64,000 nt of DNA from Bacteriovoracaceae bacterium UBA6153 (GTDB lineage Bacteria > Bdellovibrionota > Bacteriovoracia > Bacteriovoracales > Bacteriovoracaceae), in NCBI GenBank assembly GCA_002428265.1, contig DIUR01000033.1, positions 62,001 through 126,000 on the forward strand, read 5' to 3'. The notes below the pieces were generated by a model, which saw only the letters and a program-made list of their open reading frames with translations, ran no database searches and was not told the DNA's origin. The position numbers were made by a program, and so were the translations under genes. Below, one piece after another: positions 34,003-42,855 of the stretch. Position 1 is the first letter of the stretch, and each line of letters opens with the position of its first letter.

Positions 34003-34200
34003 ATGAAAACAAAATTTCTATTACTTGCTTTTGTACTCGCAAAATTAACCGTAGGACATGTTGCGTTTGCTCAGGACGAAGAAGATATGATCTTCCCTGA
34101 AACTGAGACTGAAACTTCGGTCCAGGGATCGACTCCTCCTGTCATCATTGATGAAAGTGACTCGCAAGATGTCTCTGACGTTGAAGAATACGACGGCTAA
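34003..34200 (+). CDS. Small secreted acidic peptide
   Basis: 65 residues from the ATG at 34003; TTGGAGG precedes it and the frame upstream to 33913 would swallow the promoter. Signal peptide MKTKFLLLAFVLAKLTVGHVAFA, then a mature part of about 42 residues with many Glu, Asp, Ser and Thr (QDEEDMIFPETETETS) and no cysteine. Its own promoter and terminator make it a single-gene unit. Function unknown. Confidence 0.7.
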   Translation: MKTKFLLLAFVLAKLTVGHVAFAQDEEDMIFPETETETSVQGSTPPVIIDESDSQDVSDVEEYDG

Positions 34201-34229
34201 ATTAAAAGCACCTAACTCATTTTTAAACT

Positions 34230-34254
34230 AAGCACTCTCTCGGAGTGCTTTTTT
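34230..34254 (+). terminator. Rho-independent terminator after the acidic peptide
   Basis: AAGCACTC and GAGTGCTT pair around TCTCG, followed by a run of T residues. It isolates the following ole/fatty-acid operon from upstream transcription. Confidence 0.85.
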
Positions 34255-34344
34255 GTTTCTGACGCATGAACGTCTCATCTCATACATTTCTTTTACCAAA
34301 TTCATCTTGCCATTAGGCCCTAAATCGCAAATATTTTATATATT

Positions 34345-34370
34345 ATATTTTTATAATAACTTAAAAATAT
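34345..34370 (+). promoter_or_regulatory. Palindromic operator overlapping the -10 of the ole operon
   Basis: ATATTTTTA (34345-34353) and TAAAAATAT (34362-34370) are perfect 9-bp arms with an 8-base spacer. A consensus TATAAT (34352-34357) lies inside, 31 bases upstream of the last arm to the regulator ATG at 34402. The first product of the operon is a GbsR/MarR-type dimeric regulator, so autoregulation at this site is the natural reading. No clear -35 is visible. Confidence 0.55.
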
Positions 34371-34401
34371 CAATAGCATCTGCGATCAAATGGTGAAATG
34401 A

Positions 34402-35058
34402 ATGAATATGAACACTATTGTCGAGCCAGAAATTTTAAAGGAGCTGCCAAGCTTTGAGAGCTTCTTTTCCCGAATTGGGTTCAAAAGAATTGATGGAAGT
34501 GTATTCGGACTTCTGGTTCTTGCTAAAAAACCTCTTACCTCTGAAGAAATAGAACAGATTTTGAATCTCTCTCAAAGTGCTGTGTCTCTCTCGCTTAAAA
34601 CACTTGCCCACTTTGGGGCAATTGAAACAACTGGTGATAGAGATAACCCGGGAGCAAAAGCAAAACTTCATTCTGCTAAAGAAGACTCACTTGCTATCGT
34701 CGCTTCTGTGTTTAGAAAACGTGAAGAAGAAATTATCGGCGATTTTAAAAACATGGCCCAAAGAGTTCTGGAATTATCTGATCACCCGGAATCATCGGGC
34801 AGAAGAAAAAGAATGCAGTCAATTATCACAACTTGTGAAGTGGCCGAATCAGTCATGAATTTTGTCATCACTATTGCTCATAATAAATCCCGCTCTGAAT
34901 ATGAAGCTCAATACGAATCATTGGTAAAAAAATTACCAAGAGCTCTCGATATGTTAAGTAACGGCGCCGCTCCACTTGCTGATTTCACCATGGCCTTAAA
35001 AGATAATCTTACTGAAAAATTTAAAAATAACTTGAAGGGTATATATGAAAAACGATAG
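34402..35058 (+). CDS. GbsR/MarR-family transcriptional regulator of the ole operon
   Basis: 218 residues. FFSRIGFKRIDGSVFGLLVL, AKKPLTSEEIEQILNLSQSA and VSLSLKTLAHFGAIE make up the winged helix-turn-helix of the GbsR branch of MarR regulators. A helical C-terminal half of about 110 residues probably dimerises and binds ligand. It is the first gene of the run and overlaps the ketosynthase gene by 14 bases. By position it controls this lipid pathway, probably through the palindrome at 34345-34370. Its ligand might be an acyl-CoA or the product, which is inference. Confidence 0.85.
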   Translation: MNMNTIVEPEILKELPSFESFFSRIGFKRIDGSVFGLLVLAKKPLTSEEIEQILNLSQSAVSLSLKTLAHFGAIETTGDRDNPGAKAKLHSAKEDSLAIVASVFRKREEEIIGDFKNMAQRVLELSDHPESSGRRKRMQSIITTCEVAESVMNFVITIAHNKSRSEYEAQYESLVKKLPRALDMLSNGAAPLADFTMALKDNLTEKFKNNLKGIYEKR

Positions 35059-36283
35059 CCAAAGAATTGTGATCACGGGAATTGGTCTGACTTCTCCTCT
35101 GGGAAATAACCTGGCAGAGTTGCGAGAAGGCCTTCTTAATGGAAGAAGTGGAATTGTTCATACAGAAATCCGTCATATGGGTGTCGTTGCCGCAGGCCTT
35201 TGTCGTTTCGATGAAACAAAACATCAGTCTAAAAAAATGAGAAAGCGCGGAACGCGTGCTGGAGCTATTTCAGTTTACTGCACGAAAGAAGCTTTAATTG
35301 ATTCGGGAATTGATTTTGATTCTACAGACCGCGCTCGCGTCGGTGTGTACCTTGGAATCACTGAGCACGGAAACGTGGAAACAGAAAATGAAATTCACGA
35401 TCTTTATAATACACACAATAAAGATGTCTCTTTCTGGTCTCACCACCACAACCCAAGAACAGTTGCCAACAATCCAGCTGGAGAAGTCACACTAAATCTT
35501 GGAATCACTGGCCCTCATTATACAATTGGAGCAGCATGTGCTGCTGGAAATTTAGGAATTATTCAAGGAGTTCAGCAGTTACTTCTTGATGAAGTTGATT
35601 TAGCTTTTGCCGGCGGAATCAGTGAATCGACAGAAACTTTTGGAATCTTTGCGGCCTTTAAAGCTCAGGGAGCTCTAGGCCATCACGAAGACCCCACTCT
35701 TGCGACTCGTCCGATGGATGTCGATAGAAATGGAATTGTCGTCTCTGAAGGTGGAGCGGTGTATGTTCTTGAGAGACTAAGCGATGCCAAAAAAAGAAAT
35801 GCTAAAATCTACGGTGAAATTATCGGTTATCACTCTAACAGTGATGCCAGTGATTTTGTTTTACCAAATACAGAAAGACAAATCGAGTGCATGAAGTACG
35901 CTATGAAAAAGGCCGGGATAGAACCTTCGGAAATTGATATTGTTAATATGCACGCAACTGGAACCAATCAAGGTGATATTCAGGAATGTCAGGCCGTCGC
36001 GGGATTGTTTAAAGACTGTAAAACAACTTATGTGAATGCCACAAAAGGTTTTATCGGGCACGCGATGGGAGCGGCCGGAGCGCTTGAGCTCGCAGGAAAT
36101 ATTCCATCATTCACTGATGGGTATATTCACCCATGTAAAAAAATTGAAAAGCTAGACCCTGATTGTGCCATTCCAAATTTAGTGAATGGTGAAAAAATCG
36201 CTCACGATGTAAAAATCATTCTGAACAATTCGTTCGGGATGTTAGGAATTAATTCGACTTTAATATTGAAGAAGTACTCATAA
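35045..36283 (+). CDS. FabF-like beta-ketoacyl-ACP synthase
   Basis: 412 residues, KAS II fold. The catalytic triad is intact: C165 in IGAACAAGN, H303 in NMHATGTNQGD and H339 in KGFIGHAMGAAG. K334 and the gate loop NNSFGMLGIN are also present. The nucleophile sentence differs from housekeeping FabF (GAACAAGN rather than TACATG) and IWSHHHNPRT-type insert sequences are unusual, so it looks like a specialised elongating ketosynthase. It overlaps the regulator and precedes a private ACP. It would extend malonyl-ACP chains feeding the flavoprotein and OleA. Confidence 0.9.
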   Translation: MKNDSQRIVITGIGLTSPLGNNLAELREGLLNGRSGIVHTEIRHMGVVAAGLCRFDETKHQSKKMRKRGTRAGAISVYCTKEALIDSGIDFDSTDRARVGVYLGITEHGNVETENEIHDLYNTHNKDVSFWSHHHNPRTVANNPAGEVTLNLGITGPHYTIGAACAAGNLGIIQGVQQLLLDEVDLAFAGGISESTETFGIFAAFKAQGALGHHEDPTLATRPMDVDRNGIVVSEGGAVYVLERLSDAKKRNAKIYGEIIGYHSNSDASDFVLPNTERQIECMKYAMKKAGIEPSEIDIVNMHATGTNQGDIQECQAVAGLFKDCKTTYVNATKGFIGHAMGAAGALELAGNIPSFTDGYIHPCKKIEKLDPDCAIPNLVNGEKIAHDVKIILNNSFGMLGINSTLILKKYS

Positions 36284-36296
36284 GGAGAGAATCACA

Positions 36297-36548
36297 ATGG
36301 TAACAAATGAAGAAGTTCGCGCAAAAGTTTTAGACATTATCGCAGATATCGCTCTTGACGATGATGTTACAGGTATCAAAGATGACGTCGCTCTAAGAGA
36401 GCAACTTGACCTGGATTCAATGGATTTTTTAGATATCGTTATGGAACTAAAAAAACGTCACAAGATTGAAGTTCCTCAAGAAGACTACCCTCGCCTTGCA
36501 AGTATGCAATCGTGTGTAGAGTATCTTGGTCCGAAGTTTAATCAATAG
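36297..36548 (+). CDS. Acyl carrier protein of the ole/fatty-acid operon
   Basis: 83 residues, mostly helical. S41 in LDLDSMDFLDIV is the 4'-phosphopantetheine site (DSM rather than the DSL of primary ACPs). AAGGAGAG precedes the ATG. It sits between the ketosynthase and the CrtI-like flavoprotein and is probably the carrier on which that flavoprotein acts. A second ACP besides the housekeeping AcpP is typical of dedicated lipid or polyketide systems. Confidence 0.92.
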   Translation: MVTNEEVRAKVLDIIADIALDDDVTGIKDDVALREQLDLDSMDFLDIVMELKKRHKIEVPQEDYPRLASMQSCVEYLGPKFNQ

Positions 36549-36550
36549 TC

Positions 36551-37966
36551 ATGACTGAAAAAGTTGACTGCATCATTATCGGCGCTGGAATGTCGGGGCT
36601 TGCCTCCGGCATTCGCTTGTCTATGTATGATAAAAAAGTTTTGATTCTGGAAAAGCACTCCATTGAAGGAGGGCTGAACTCTTATTACTCAAGAGGAAAA
36701 AGAAAATTTGATGTGGGCCTTCACGCCCTGACAAATTTTGTGAATCCCAAAGATAAGGGAAAACCATTTAATAAACTGATGAAGCAGCTGCGAATCCCCT
36801 ATGAAGAGTTCAAACTTTCCCCTCAAAACTATTCACTGATTCAATTTCCTGATAAAAAGTTGAAATTCTCTAATGAGATTGCTCTTCTCACTGAAGAGAT
36901 TCATCAGAATTTCCCTACTCAAATTGATGGATTTATCAGGCTTTTAGATCACATTCGAGCTTTCGATGAAGTAAATCTCAATAATGAAACAGTCATGGCA
37001 AAAACTGTCGTGAGAAATTTTATTAGCGATGAATCTCTCATTGAGATGATTTTCTGCCCCCTTCTCATTTACGGAAGTGCCTGGGAAAATGACATGGACT
37101 TCTCACAGTTCGTGATCATGTTTAAGAGTATTTTTTTAGAAGGCTTTAGCCGCCCCGAAGGCGGAGTAAGAACTATTTTAAACTTGCTTTTAAATAAACT
37201 AAAAGAGGCCGGCGGAGAAATTCGCTACAAATCAGAAGTGACAAGAATCATCAGTCACAACAATAAAATTACCGGTGTTGAAATTAACCACTCTCATATC
37301 ATTGAATGTGATCAGGTTTTATCGAGCATGGGTCTTCCTGAAACTTATGGTGTAGTCAGTGAGTTTGAAACTCTCTCTCGTCCGGCGGTAGGGAAACTTT
37401 CATTTTGTGAAAGTATTTTAATGACCGATAAAAAACCAAGAGACTTAGGTATTGATGCCACTATTATTTTTTATAATAACAGGCCTCATTACCTCTATCA
37501 AAAACCCACGACTCTCTTTGATAAAGACAGTGCGGTCGTATGCTTTCCTAACAACTTTCTTTATGACAAGTTTGAAGACGACACTCACGAAGGTGTCTTG
37601 AGAGTGACGAATATTGCCAACTTTGATTTATGGAATGACTTGAAATCTTCTGAAGATAAAGCTCATTACAAAGAACAAAAAGAAGTTGTGTACCAAAATG
37701 CCATCGAAATTTTAAAAAAATGTGGATTAAAATCTGACTACCAGATGTTGTTTAAAGATATTTTTACTCCTACCACTATCAAGCGCTACACTCAGCACTT
37801 TGATGGAACAGTGTATGGCTCTACAGATAAGAGCAGAAATGGAAAAACTCCGATTGATGGACTTTATATTATTGGAACAGACCAAGGCTTTTTAGGAATC
37901 GTGGGCTCCATGCTCTCGGGGATCTCTATGGCCAACTTGCACATTCTCCAAGGTGACTTAAAATGA
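36551..37966 (+). CDS. CrtI/phytoene-desaturase-like FAD oxidoreductase (ole operon)
   Basis: 471 residues. CIIIGAGMSGLASGIRLSMY is the FAD-binding dinucleotide motif; KVLILEKHSIEGGLNSYYSR and FDVGLHALTN are CrtI/retinol-saturase-type sentences. GLYIIGTDQGFLGIVGSMLS is the C-terminal FAD motif. Such enzymes add or remove hydrogens from polyene or isoprenoid chains. Here the neighbours are FabF, ACP and OleA, not carotenoid genes, so the substrate is probably an acyl chain. It starts 2 bases after the ACP stop and overlaps oleA by 4 bases. Direction (desaturase or saturase) is unknown. A related paralogue lies at 48920-50353. Confidence 0.85.
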   Translation: MTEKVDCIIIGAGMSGLASGIRLSMYDKKVLILEKHSIEGGLNSYYSRGKRKFDVGLHALTNFVNPKDKGKPFNKLMKQLRIPYEEFKLSPQNYSLIQFPDKKLKFSNEIALLTEEIHQNFPTQIDGFIRLLDHIRAFDEVNLNNETVMAKTVVRNFISDESLIEMIFCPLLIYGSAWENDMDFSQFVIMFKSIFLEGFSRPEGGVRTILNLLLNKLKEAGGEIRYKSEVTRIISHNNKITGVEINHSHIIECDQVLSSMGLPETYGVVSEFETLSRPAVGKLSFCESILMTDKKPRDLGIDATIIFYNNRPHYLYQKPTTLFDKDSAVVCFPNNFLYDKFEDDTHEGVLRVTNIANFDLWNDLKSSEDKAHYKEQKEVVYQNAIEILKKCGLKSDYQMLFKDIFTPTTIKRYTQHFDGTVYGSTDKSRNGKTPIDGLYIIGTDQGFLGIVGSMLSGISMANLHILQGDLK

Positions 37967-38997
37967 AATTTAAAAATGTCGTCCTGGAAAGTTATGGATA
38001 TGACCTCTCAGATAAGTTTGTAAAATCCTCTGATATAGAAGATAGACTTGCCTCTCTTTATGGAAAGCTAAAACTTCCTGAAGGACGCCTTGAACTCATG
38101 ACAGGAATTAGTGAGCGCAGAATGTGGGAGCCTGGGACAAAACCTAGTGATCTCTCAACAACGGCAGCTAAAAAGTGTCTGGCAAAATCTAAGATTCCCG
38201 CTTCAGAAGTCGATCTTCTTATTCATGCTTCTGTGTGCAGAGATTTTTTAGAACCGGCAACTGCTTCTGTGGTTCATGCCAATCTTGGACTTAGTCGGCA
38301 CGCTATGATTTTTGACTTATCAAATGCCTGCTTAGGTGTGATCAATGCCATCGTGGTTGCTGGAAACATGATTGAGTCAGGCCAGATAAAAACGGCGCTA
38401 ATCGTCTCTGGTGAAAACGGAGGTCCTCTGCTTGAAAATACCGTCGATGAACTTTTAAACAATCCCACTATTGATAGAAAAAATATTAAAAAATATATCG
38501 CTAACCTTACGATTGGTTCAGCGGCCACAGCGATTATGATCACTCATAAATCTCTCTCACCTGATTCTCCTGAAATTCTTGGAGGTGCTGTTGAGACTGA
38601 CTCTAGTGCCAATCATCTCTGCCGTGGAGACGGAAACACGCACTCCCTCGTGATGGAAACAGACTCAGAAGAGCTTTTAAAATACGGAGTGGCCCTAGGC
38701 CAGTCGACATGGCAAAAAGCAAAGACGGAGCTTTCATGGGATAATTCCCATGTTGATTTTGTCCTCACTCATCAAGTGGGAACGGCCCACGAAAAATTAT
38801 CTTTAGAGTCTCTAGAATTAACTAAAATAAAAACCTTCAGAACATACCCGTTCTTGGGAAATACCGGATCAAGTGCTCTTCCCATCACTTTAATGATGGC
38901 AGATGAAAAAGGATTAATTGCTAAAGGCGACAACGTCGCACTTTTAGGAATTGGTTCAGGACTTAGTTCAATAATGTTAGGAGTAAAGTGGTCATGA
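37963..38997 (+). CDS. oleA: OleA-type acyl-CoA head-to-head condensing ketosynthase (KAS III fold)
   Basis: 344 residues. A thiolase-fold KAS III with C123 in DLSNACLGVINA, H270 in LTHQVG and N300 in FLGNTGSSALP, plus the OleA-type FLEPATA segment with E97, the acidic residue proposed as the base. OleA joins two fatty acyl thioesters by a non-decarboxylative Claisen condensation to a 2-alkyl-3-ketoacid. GISERRMWEPGTKPSDLS is the OleA N-terminal sentence. It is followed without gaps by OleB, OleC and OleD, which settles the assignment over FabH. Confidence 0.93.
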   Translation: MKFKNVVLESYGYDLSDKFVKSSDIEDRLASLYGKLKLPEGRLELMTGISERRMWEPGTKPSDLSTTAAKKCLAKSKIPASEVDLLIHASVCRDFLEPATASVVHANLGLSRHAMIFDLSNACLGVINAIVVAGNMIESGQIKTALIVSGENGGPLLENTVDELLNNPTIDRKNIKKYIANLTIGSAATAIMITHKSLSPDSPEILGGAVETDSSANHLCRGDGNTHSLVMETDSEELLKYGVALGQSTWQKAKTELSWDNSHVDFVLTHQVGTAHEKLSLESLELTKIKTFRTYPFLGNTGSSALPITLMMADEKGLIAKGDNVALLGIGSGLSSIMLGVKWS

Positions 38998-39872
38998 GTA
39001 CACATGTAGAAATTCCCAATGACTTAAAAGGTGAATACCCTTTTAATCCACATTTTTTAAATGTTAATAAGGAAAAACTTCACTATATTGATGAAGGCCA
39101 GGGTGAACCATTACTTATGCTTCATGGAAATCCCACATGGTCATTTTTTTACCGCAACCTTGCTAAGTTTTTTTCTCAAAACAATTATAGAGTTATTGTT
39201 CCAGATCATATCGGCTGTGGTTTATCAGATAAACCTCAGGATTATGACTACACTCTTGAAAATCATATTGAGAACACGATTTCACTTATTGAAAAACTTA
39301 ATCTCAAAGACATCACACTCATCGTTCACGATTGGGGTGGAGCTATCGGCATGGGGGTCGCGACGAGAAAACCCGAGCTGATTAAAAAAATTGTTATTAT
39401 GAATACCGCAGCTTTCAGGTCTATGGAAATCCCATGGAGAATCAATATTCTAAGAAATCCGGTTGGTGAATTATTCATCCGAGCTTTCAATGGATTTGCT
39501 CTTCCGGCCACAACCATGGCCGTTATGAAAAAGCTTCCTGCTGAAATTAAGCGTGGTTTTGTTCTTCCCTACAATGATTTTCAATCGAGAATTGCCACAG
39601 CTAAGTTTGTCCGCGATATTCCGATGAATGACTCTCATCCAACTTATAAAACTCTTTCAAACATCGAAGATAAATTAAAATCACTAAAAGTTCCGGTTTT
39701 GATTCTTTGGGGTGAAAAAGATTTTTGTTTTACCATGAATTTCCAGAAGCGCTGGATGGATTTTTTTCCACAAGCAAAAGTTAAGACCTGGCCTGATGCC
39801 GGTCACTACCTTGTAGAGGATAAGACGGCAGAAGTTATTGATGAAATCGAAAAGTTCTTAAAGGACAAATAG
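38994..39872 (+). CDS. oleB: OleB beta-lactone decarboxylase (haloalkane-dehalogenase-like alpha/beta hydrolase)
   Basis: 292 residues from the ATG overlapping the oleA stop (ATGA); the frame extends to a GTG at 38988. HGNPTW (44-49) is the oxyanion motif. The nucleophile is D113 (VHDWGG), the third acid D243 (WGEKDFCF), and the base H271 (DAGHYL). Asp nucleophile and N/W halide-site-like residues are typical of OleB, which decarboxylates the beta-lactone to a cis-olefin and CO2. It is a separate gene rather than fused to OleC. Confidence 0.92.
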   Translation: MSTHVEIPNDLKGEYPFNPHFLNVNKEKLHYIDEGQGEPLLMLHGNPTWSFFYRNLAKFFSQNNYRVIVPDHIGCGLSDKPQDYDYTLENHIENTISLIEKLNLKDITLIVHDWGGAIGMGVATRKPELIKKIVIMNTAAFRSMEIPWRINILRNPVGELFIRAFNGFALPATTMAVMKKLPAEIKRGFVLPYNDFQSRIATAKFVRDIPMNDSHPTYKTLSNIEDKLKSLKVPVLILWGEKDFCFTMNFQKRWMDFFPQAKVKTWPDAGHYLVEDKTAEVIDEIEKFLKDK

Positions 39873-39876
39873 GTTT

Positions 39877-41520
39877 ATGAATATCGCTCAAAGGCTTACT
39901 GAGAATGCTAAATTATTCCCTGATAAAAAGGCTGTGACGTATCCTTCATGGGACAAGCAGACTTCAACTTATTCTTATGACAGTTTAACTTTCAGAGAGC
40001 TGGACATCAGGTCAAATAAGTTTGCGACAGGGCTCTCTAAAATGGGATTAAAAAAAGGAGATAAGACTCTGCTCTTTCTTCGCCCCAGTCTAGATTTTTC
40101 TGCCATGACGTTTGCTCTTTTTAAACTGGGAGTTGTTCCGGTTTTTATTGATCCGGGAATGGGTAGAGAAAACTTATTAAAATGCATTAAAGAATGTGCT
40201 CCTGTTGGATTAATTGCTGAAAAAGAAGTTCATTTAATCCGCATGATTTTTCGTGGGACATTTAAATCAGTAAAATTCAATGTCACTAACGGAAAAAGAA
40301 CATGGGGAAAAATGCGCTCTCTTCAAAGAATGCTGGAAGAAAAAACCCAGACTTTTAAAAGTGTGCAGTTTGAAGCTGATGATACCGCGGCCATTTTATT
40401 TACTTCAGGTGGAACCGGATCTCCAAAAGGCGTTGTCTACTCTCATCAGATCTTTGATCAACAAACGACGATTTTGAGAGACTTGTATAAACTCACTTCT
40501 CACGATGTCGATCTTCCAGGCTTCCCACTTTTTTCACTGTTTACGATCGCCATGGGAATGACAAGTTGTATTCCTGATATGGACCCGAGTAAACCAGGCC
40601 AGTGTGATCCAAAAAAACTTTATCAAAATATCATGGATCAAAAACCGACTTTCGTAGCTGGCTCTCCCGCCATCTGGGAGCGCGTGGCCGACTACTGTAT
40701 ACAAAAGAATCTCACACTTCCGAGTATTAAGTTTCTCGTTATGTTTGGGGCCCCGGTTTCAGTTCTTATTCATAAAAAATTTAAAGCATTATTACCAAAC
40801 GGTACAACTTATACTCCGTATGGTGCAACTGAAGCTCTTCCTGTCACCAACATCAGCGGAGACTTTATCTTAAAAAATACCGCGACTCTTTCTGAAAATG
40901 GAAAAGGGACTTGTATTGGTAAAGTTGTTCCGGGAAGTACCGTTAATATTATTCAAATTACCGATGCTGTTATTCCCACTATGAGTGAAGCTCAGGTTTT
41001 AGGTGAAAACTCCATCGGCGAAATTATTGTGAAAGGCCCTACTGTTACAAAAGAGTATTTAAATCTTCCTGATAAAACAGCTGAAGCAAAAATATATGAA
41101 GGATCAGAAATCTGGCATCGTATGGGAGACATGGGTTTCATTGATAGCGAAGGTCTTCTGTGGTTTCTAGGCAGAAAAACTCACCGGATTGAAACAAAAG
41201 AAGGTCTCGTAACTCCTATTCCATGTGAAGCTATCTTTAACAGACACCCATCCGTTAAGAGATCTGCCCTTGTGGGTCTTGGAGTAAAAGGTAAACAAAC
41301 TCCTGCCATTGTTATCGAAAGAAAAGACGGCCAGTTTCTTTCAGGCAAAGAGCGCTCAATCTTTGAGGCAGAATTATTTTCAATCGCTAAAAAATTTCCT
41401 CACACCGCAGGCATTCAAAAAATATTTTTAAGTAAACATTTCCCGGTAGATGTCAGACACAATATCAAGATTGACCGATTAAAACTCAAGGAAGAAATTG
41501 AAGGACATGAAATCAACTAA
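39877..41520 (+). CDS. oleC: OleC beta-lactone synthetase (AMP-dependent ligase family)
   Basis: 547 residues. ANL-superfamily motifs: TSGGTGSPKGV at 176-186 (A3 loop), YGATEALPV at 315-323 (A5, the form usual in OleC), GEIIVKGPTVTKEYL (A7 region) and MGDMGFIDSEGLLWFLGRKTHRI (A8/A10). OleC uses ATP to cyclise a 2-alkyl-3-hydroxyacid to a beta-lactone. The ATG follows the oleB stop by 4 bases. The lack of a C-terminal catalytic Lys is not checked. Confidence 0.92.
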   Translation: MNIAQRLTENAKLFPDKKAVTYPSWDKQTSTYSYDSLTFRELDIRSNKFATGLSKMGLKKGDKTLLFLRPSLDFSAMTFALFKLGVVPVFIDPGMGRENLLKCIKECAPVGLIAEKEVHLIRMIFRGTFKSVKFNVTNGKRTWGKMRSLQRMLEEKTQTFKSVQFEADDTAAILFTSGGTGSPKGVVYSHQIFDQQTTILRDLYKLTSHDVDLPGFPLFSLFTIAMGMTSCIPDMDPSKPGQCDPKKLYQNIMDQKPTFVAGSPAIWERVADYCIQKNLTLPSIKFLVMFGAPVSVLIHKKFKALLPNGTTYTPYGATEALPVTNISGDFILKNTATLSENGKGTCIGKVVPGSTVNIIQITDAVIPTMSEAQVLGENSIGEIIVKGPTVTKEYLNLPDKTAEAKIYEGSEIWHRMGDMGFIDSEGLLWFLGRKTHRIETKEGLVTPIPCEAIFNRHPSVKRSALVGLGVKGKQTPAIVIERKDGQFLSGKERSIFEAELFSIAKKFPHTAGIQKIFLSKHFPVDVRHNIKIDRLKLKEEIEGHEIN

Positions 41521-42493
41521 AGTTTTAGTCACTGGTGCCGGAGGATTCCTGGGAACCTATATTGCTCGAGACCTTCTGGCCTTGGGTTATAGTGTTTATA
41601 GTTTTTCTCGTGGTGAATACCCTCATCTTAAAGAAATGGGTGTCATTCAAAAACATGGCGATCTCTGTGATTATGAAAGTGTTGAAGAGGCCTTTACTGG
41701 AATGGATGCCGTTATCCATACAGCTTCTAGAGTTGGCATGTGGGGTAAATACGCTGACTTTTATAAAACAAATGTGACGGGAACAGAAAATGTTATTAAG
41801 GCCTGTCACAAACTTCACATAAAAAAATGTGTCTATACCAGTACACCTAGTGTTGTCTTTGGTAACAAGTGCATCAAAGGTGCCAATGAAGACATAGAAT
41901 ATCCTGAAAACTTTTTAAGCATGTACGCTGAAACAAAAGCAATTGCTGAAAAAATGGTGTTACTCGCTAACAGTGGCACTCTCTCGACCGTGGCTATTCG
42001 CCCTCACCTCATCTTTGGGCCGGGAGATTTGAATCTCGTTCCAAGAGTTATTGAAGCTTCTAAAAAAGGAAGATTAAAAATTGTCGGTGACGGCAATAAT
42101 CTGGTTGATGTCACTTATGTTGAAAACGCTTCAATGGTTCATGTCATGGCACTGGAGATATTAACCCCACAGTCACCTATTGCCGGAAGGGCCTATTTTT
42201 TAGGCCAGGGCCCCGTGAAGTTATGGGACTTCACTAATCAAATTCTAGAGCGCTCAGGACTCTCACCAGTGACGGCAAAAATTTCCTTCAGAAAAGCTTT
42301 TTTTGTAGGGATGTTGATTGAATGGGTACTAAAAATATCTGGTAAATATAATATTGACCCACCAATGACCCGTTTCATAGCGCTTCAACTAGGTAAATCT
42401 CATTACTATGACCACACAAGGCTAGAGCGAGATTTTCAATTCACTCCAAAATACTCAATTGAAGACGGCCTCGATAAGTTGTTTCAAAAATAA
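41507..42493 (+). CDS. oleD: OleD 2-alkyl-3-ketoacid reductase
   Basis: About 328 residues from the ATG at 41507, preceded by GAAGGAC; the frame extends to a TTG at 41498. VLVTGAGGFLGTYIARDLL is the NAD(P)-binding GxxGxxG. YTSTPSVVFG with S112, and Y140-xxx-K144 (YAETKAIAEK), are the extended-SDR catalytic residues. It reduces the OleA product to a 2-alkyl-3-hydroxyacid. It overlaps oleC by 14 bases and ends the operon. No terminator is seen before the next gene. Confidence 0.92.
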   Translation: MKSTKVLVTGAGGFLGTYIARDLLALGYSVYSFSRGEYPHLKEMGVIQKHGDLCDYESVEEAFTGMDAVIHTASRVGMWGKYADFYKTNVTGTENVIKACHKLHIKKCVYTSTPSVVFGNKCIKGANEDIEYPENFLSMYAETKAIAEKMVLLANSGTLSTVAIRPHLIFGPGDLNLVPRVIEASKKGRLKIVGDGNNLVDVTYVENASMVHVMALEILTPQSPIAGRAYFLGQGPVKLWDFTNQILERSGLSPVTAKISFRKAFFVGMLIEWVLKISGKYNIDPPMTRFIALQLGKSHYYDHTRLERDFQFTPKYSIEDGLDKLFQK

Positions 42494-42558
42494 TTCTCCT
42501 CTCATTTTTTAAAAAAGGTATAATCGTTTATAAAGATTCCCCTTATAGAGAGACATCT

Positions 42559-42855
42559 ATGAAAATGAAATACCTCGCTATCACTCTTCTCATTACCCTG
42601 ATGAATATGACTCTTGTAGAGGCCAGTGAGCTTCGCAAATCATGCTTTAGTATTGAAGGCATGCACTGTGGAAACTGTATTGATAAAATAAAAAGCAAAA
42701 TGTCAGAAAATACGGCCATCAAAGATGTTGATGTCAGCCTTAGAGACAGCATGGCACAGGTCACTTTTGATCCAGAAAAAACTGATGACACTCAAGTCTT
42801 GAGTGCCGTCAAGAATGCAGGTTATAAAGGAAAAGTTATCAAATGCGCAAAATAG
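42559..42855 (+). CDS. Periplasmic heavy-metal-associated (HMA) domain protein
   Basis: 98 residues. Signal peptide at about 1-22, then a ferredoxin-like HMA domain with GMHCGNC (the M-x-C-x-x-C metal site) and ends KNAGYKGKVIKCAK. It probably binds copper(I) in the periplasm. A TATAAT lies at 42519-42524, so it may have its own promoter. It overlaps the Sco gene by 13 bases, tying both to copper delivery. Confidence 0.88.
   Translation: MKMKYLAITLLITLMNMTLVEASELRKSCFSIEGMHCGNCIDKIKSKMSENTAIKDVDVSLRDSMAQVTFDPEKTDDTQVLSAVKNAGYKGKVIKCAK

Noticed and set aside
35045..42493. Ladderane biosynthesis locus
   Set aside because: The gene set only recalls candidate anammox loci. OleABCD defines a different route, and no diagnostic ladderane gene can be claimed from sequence alone.
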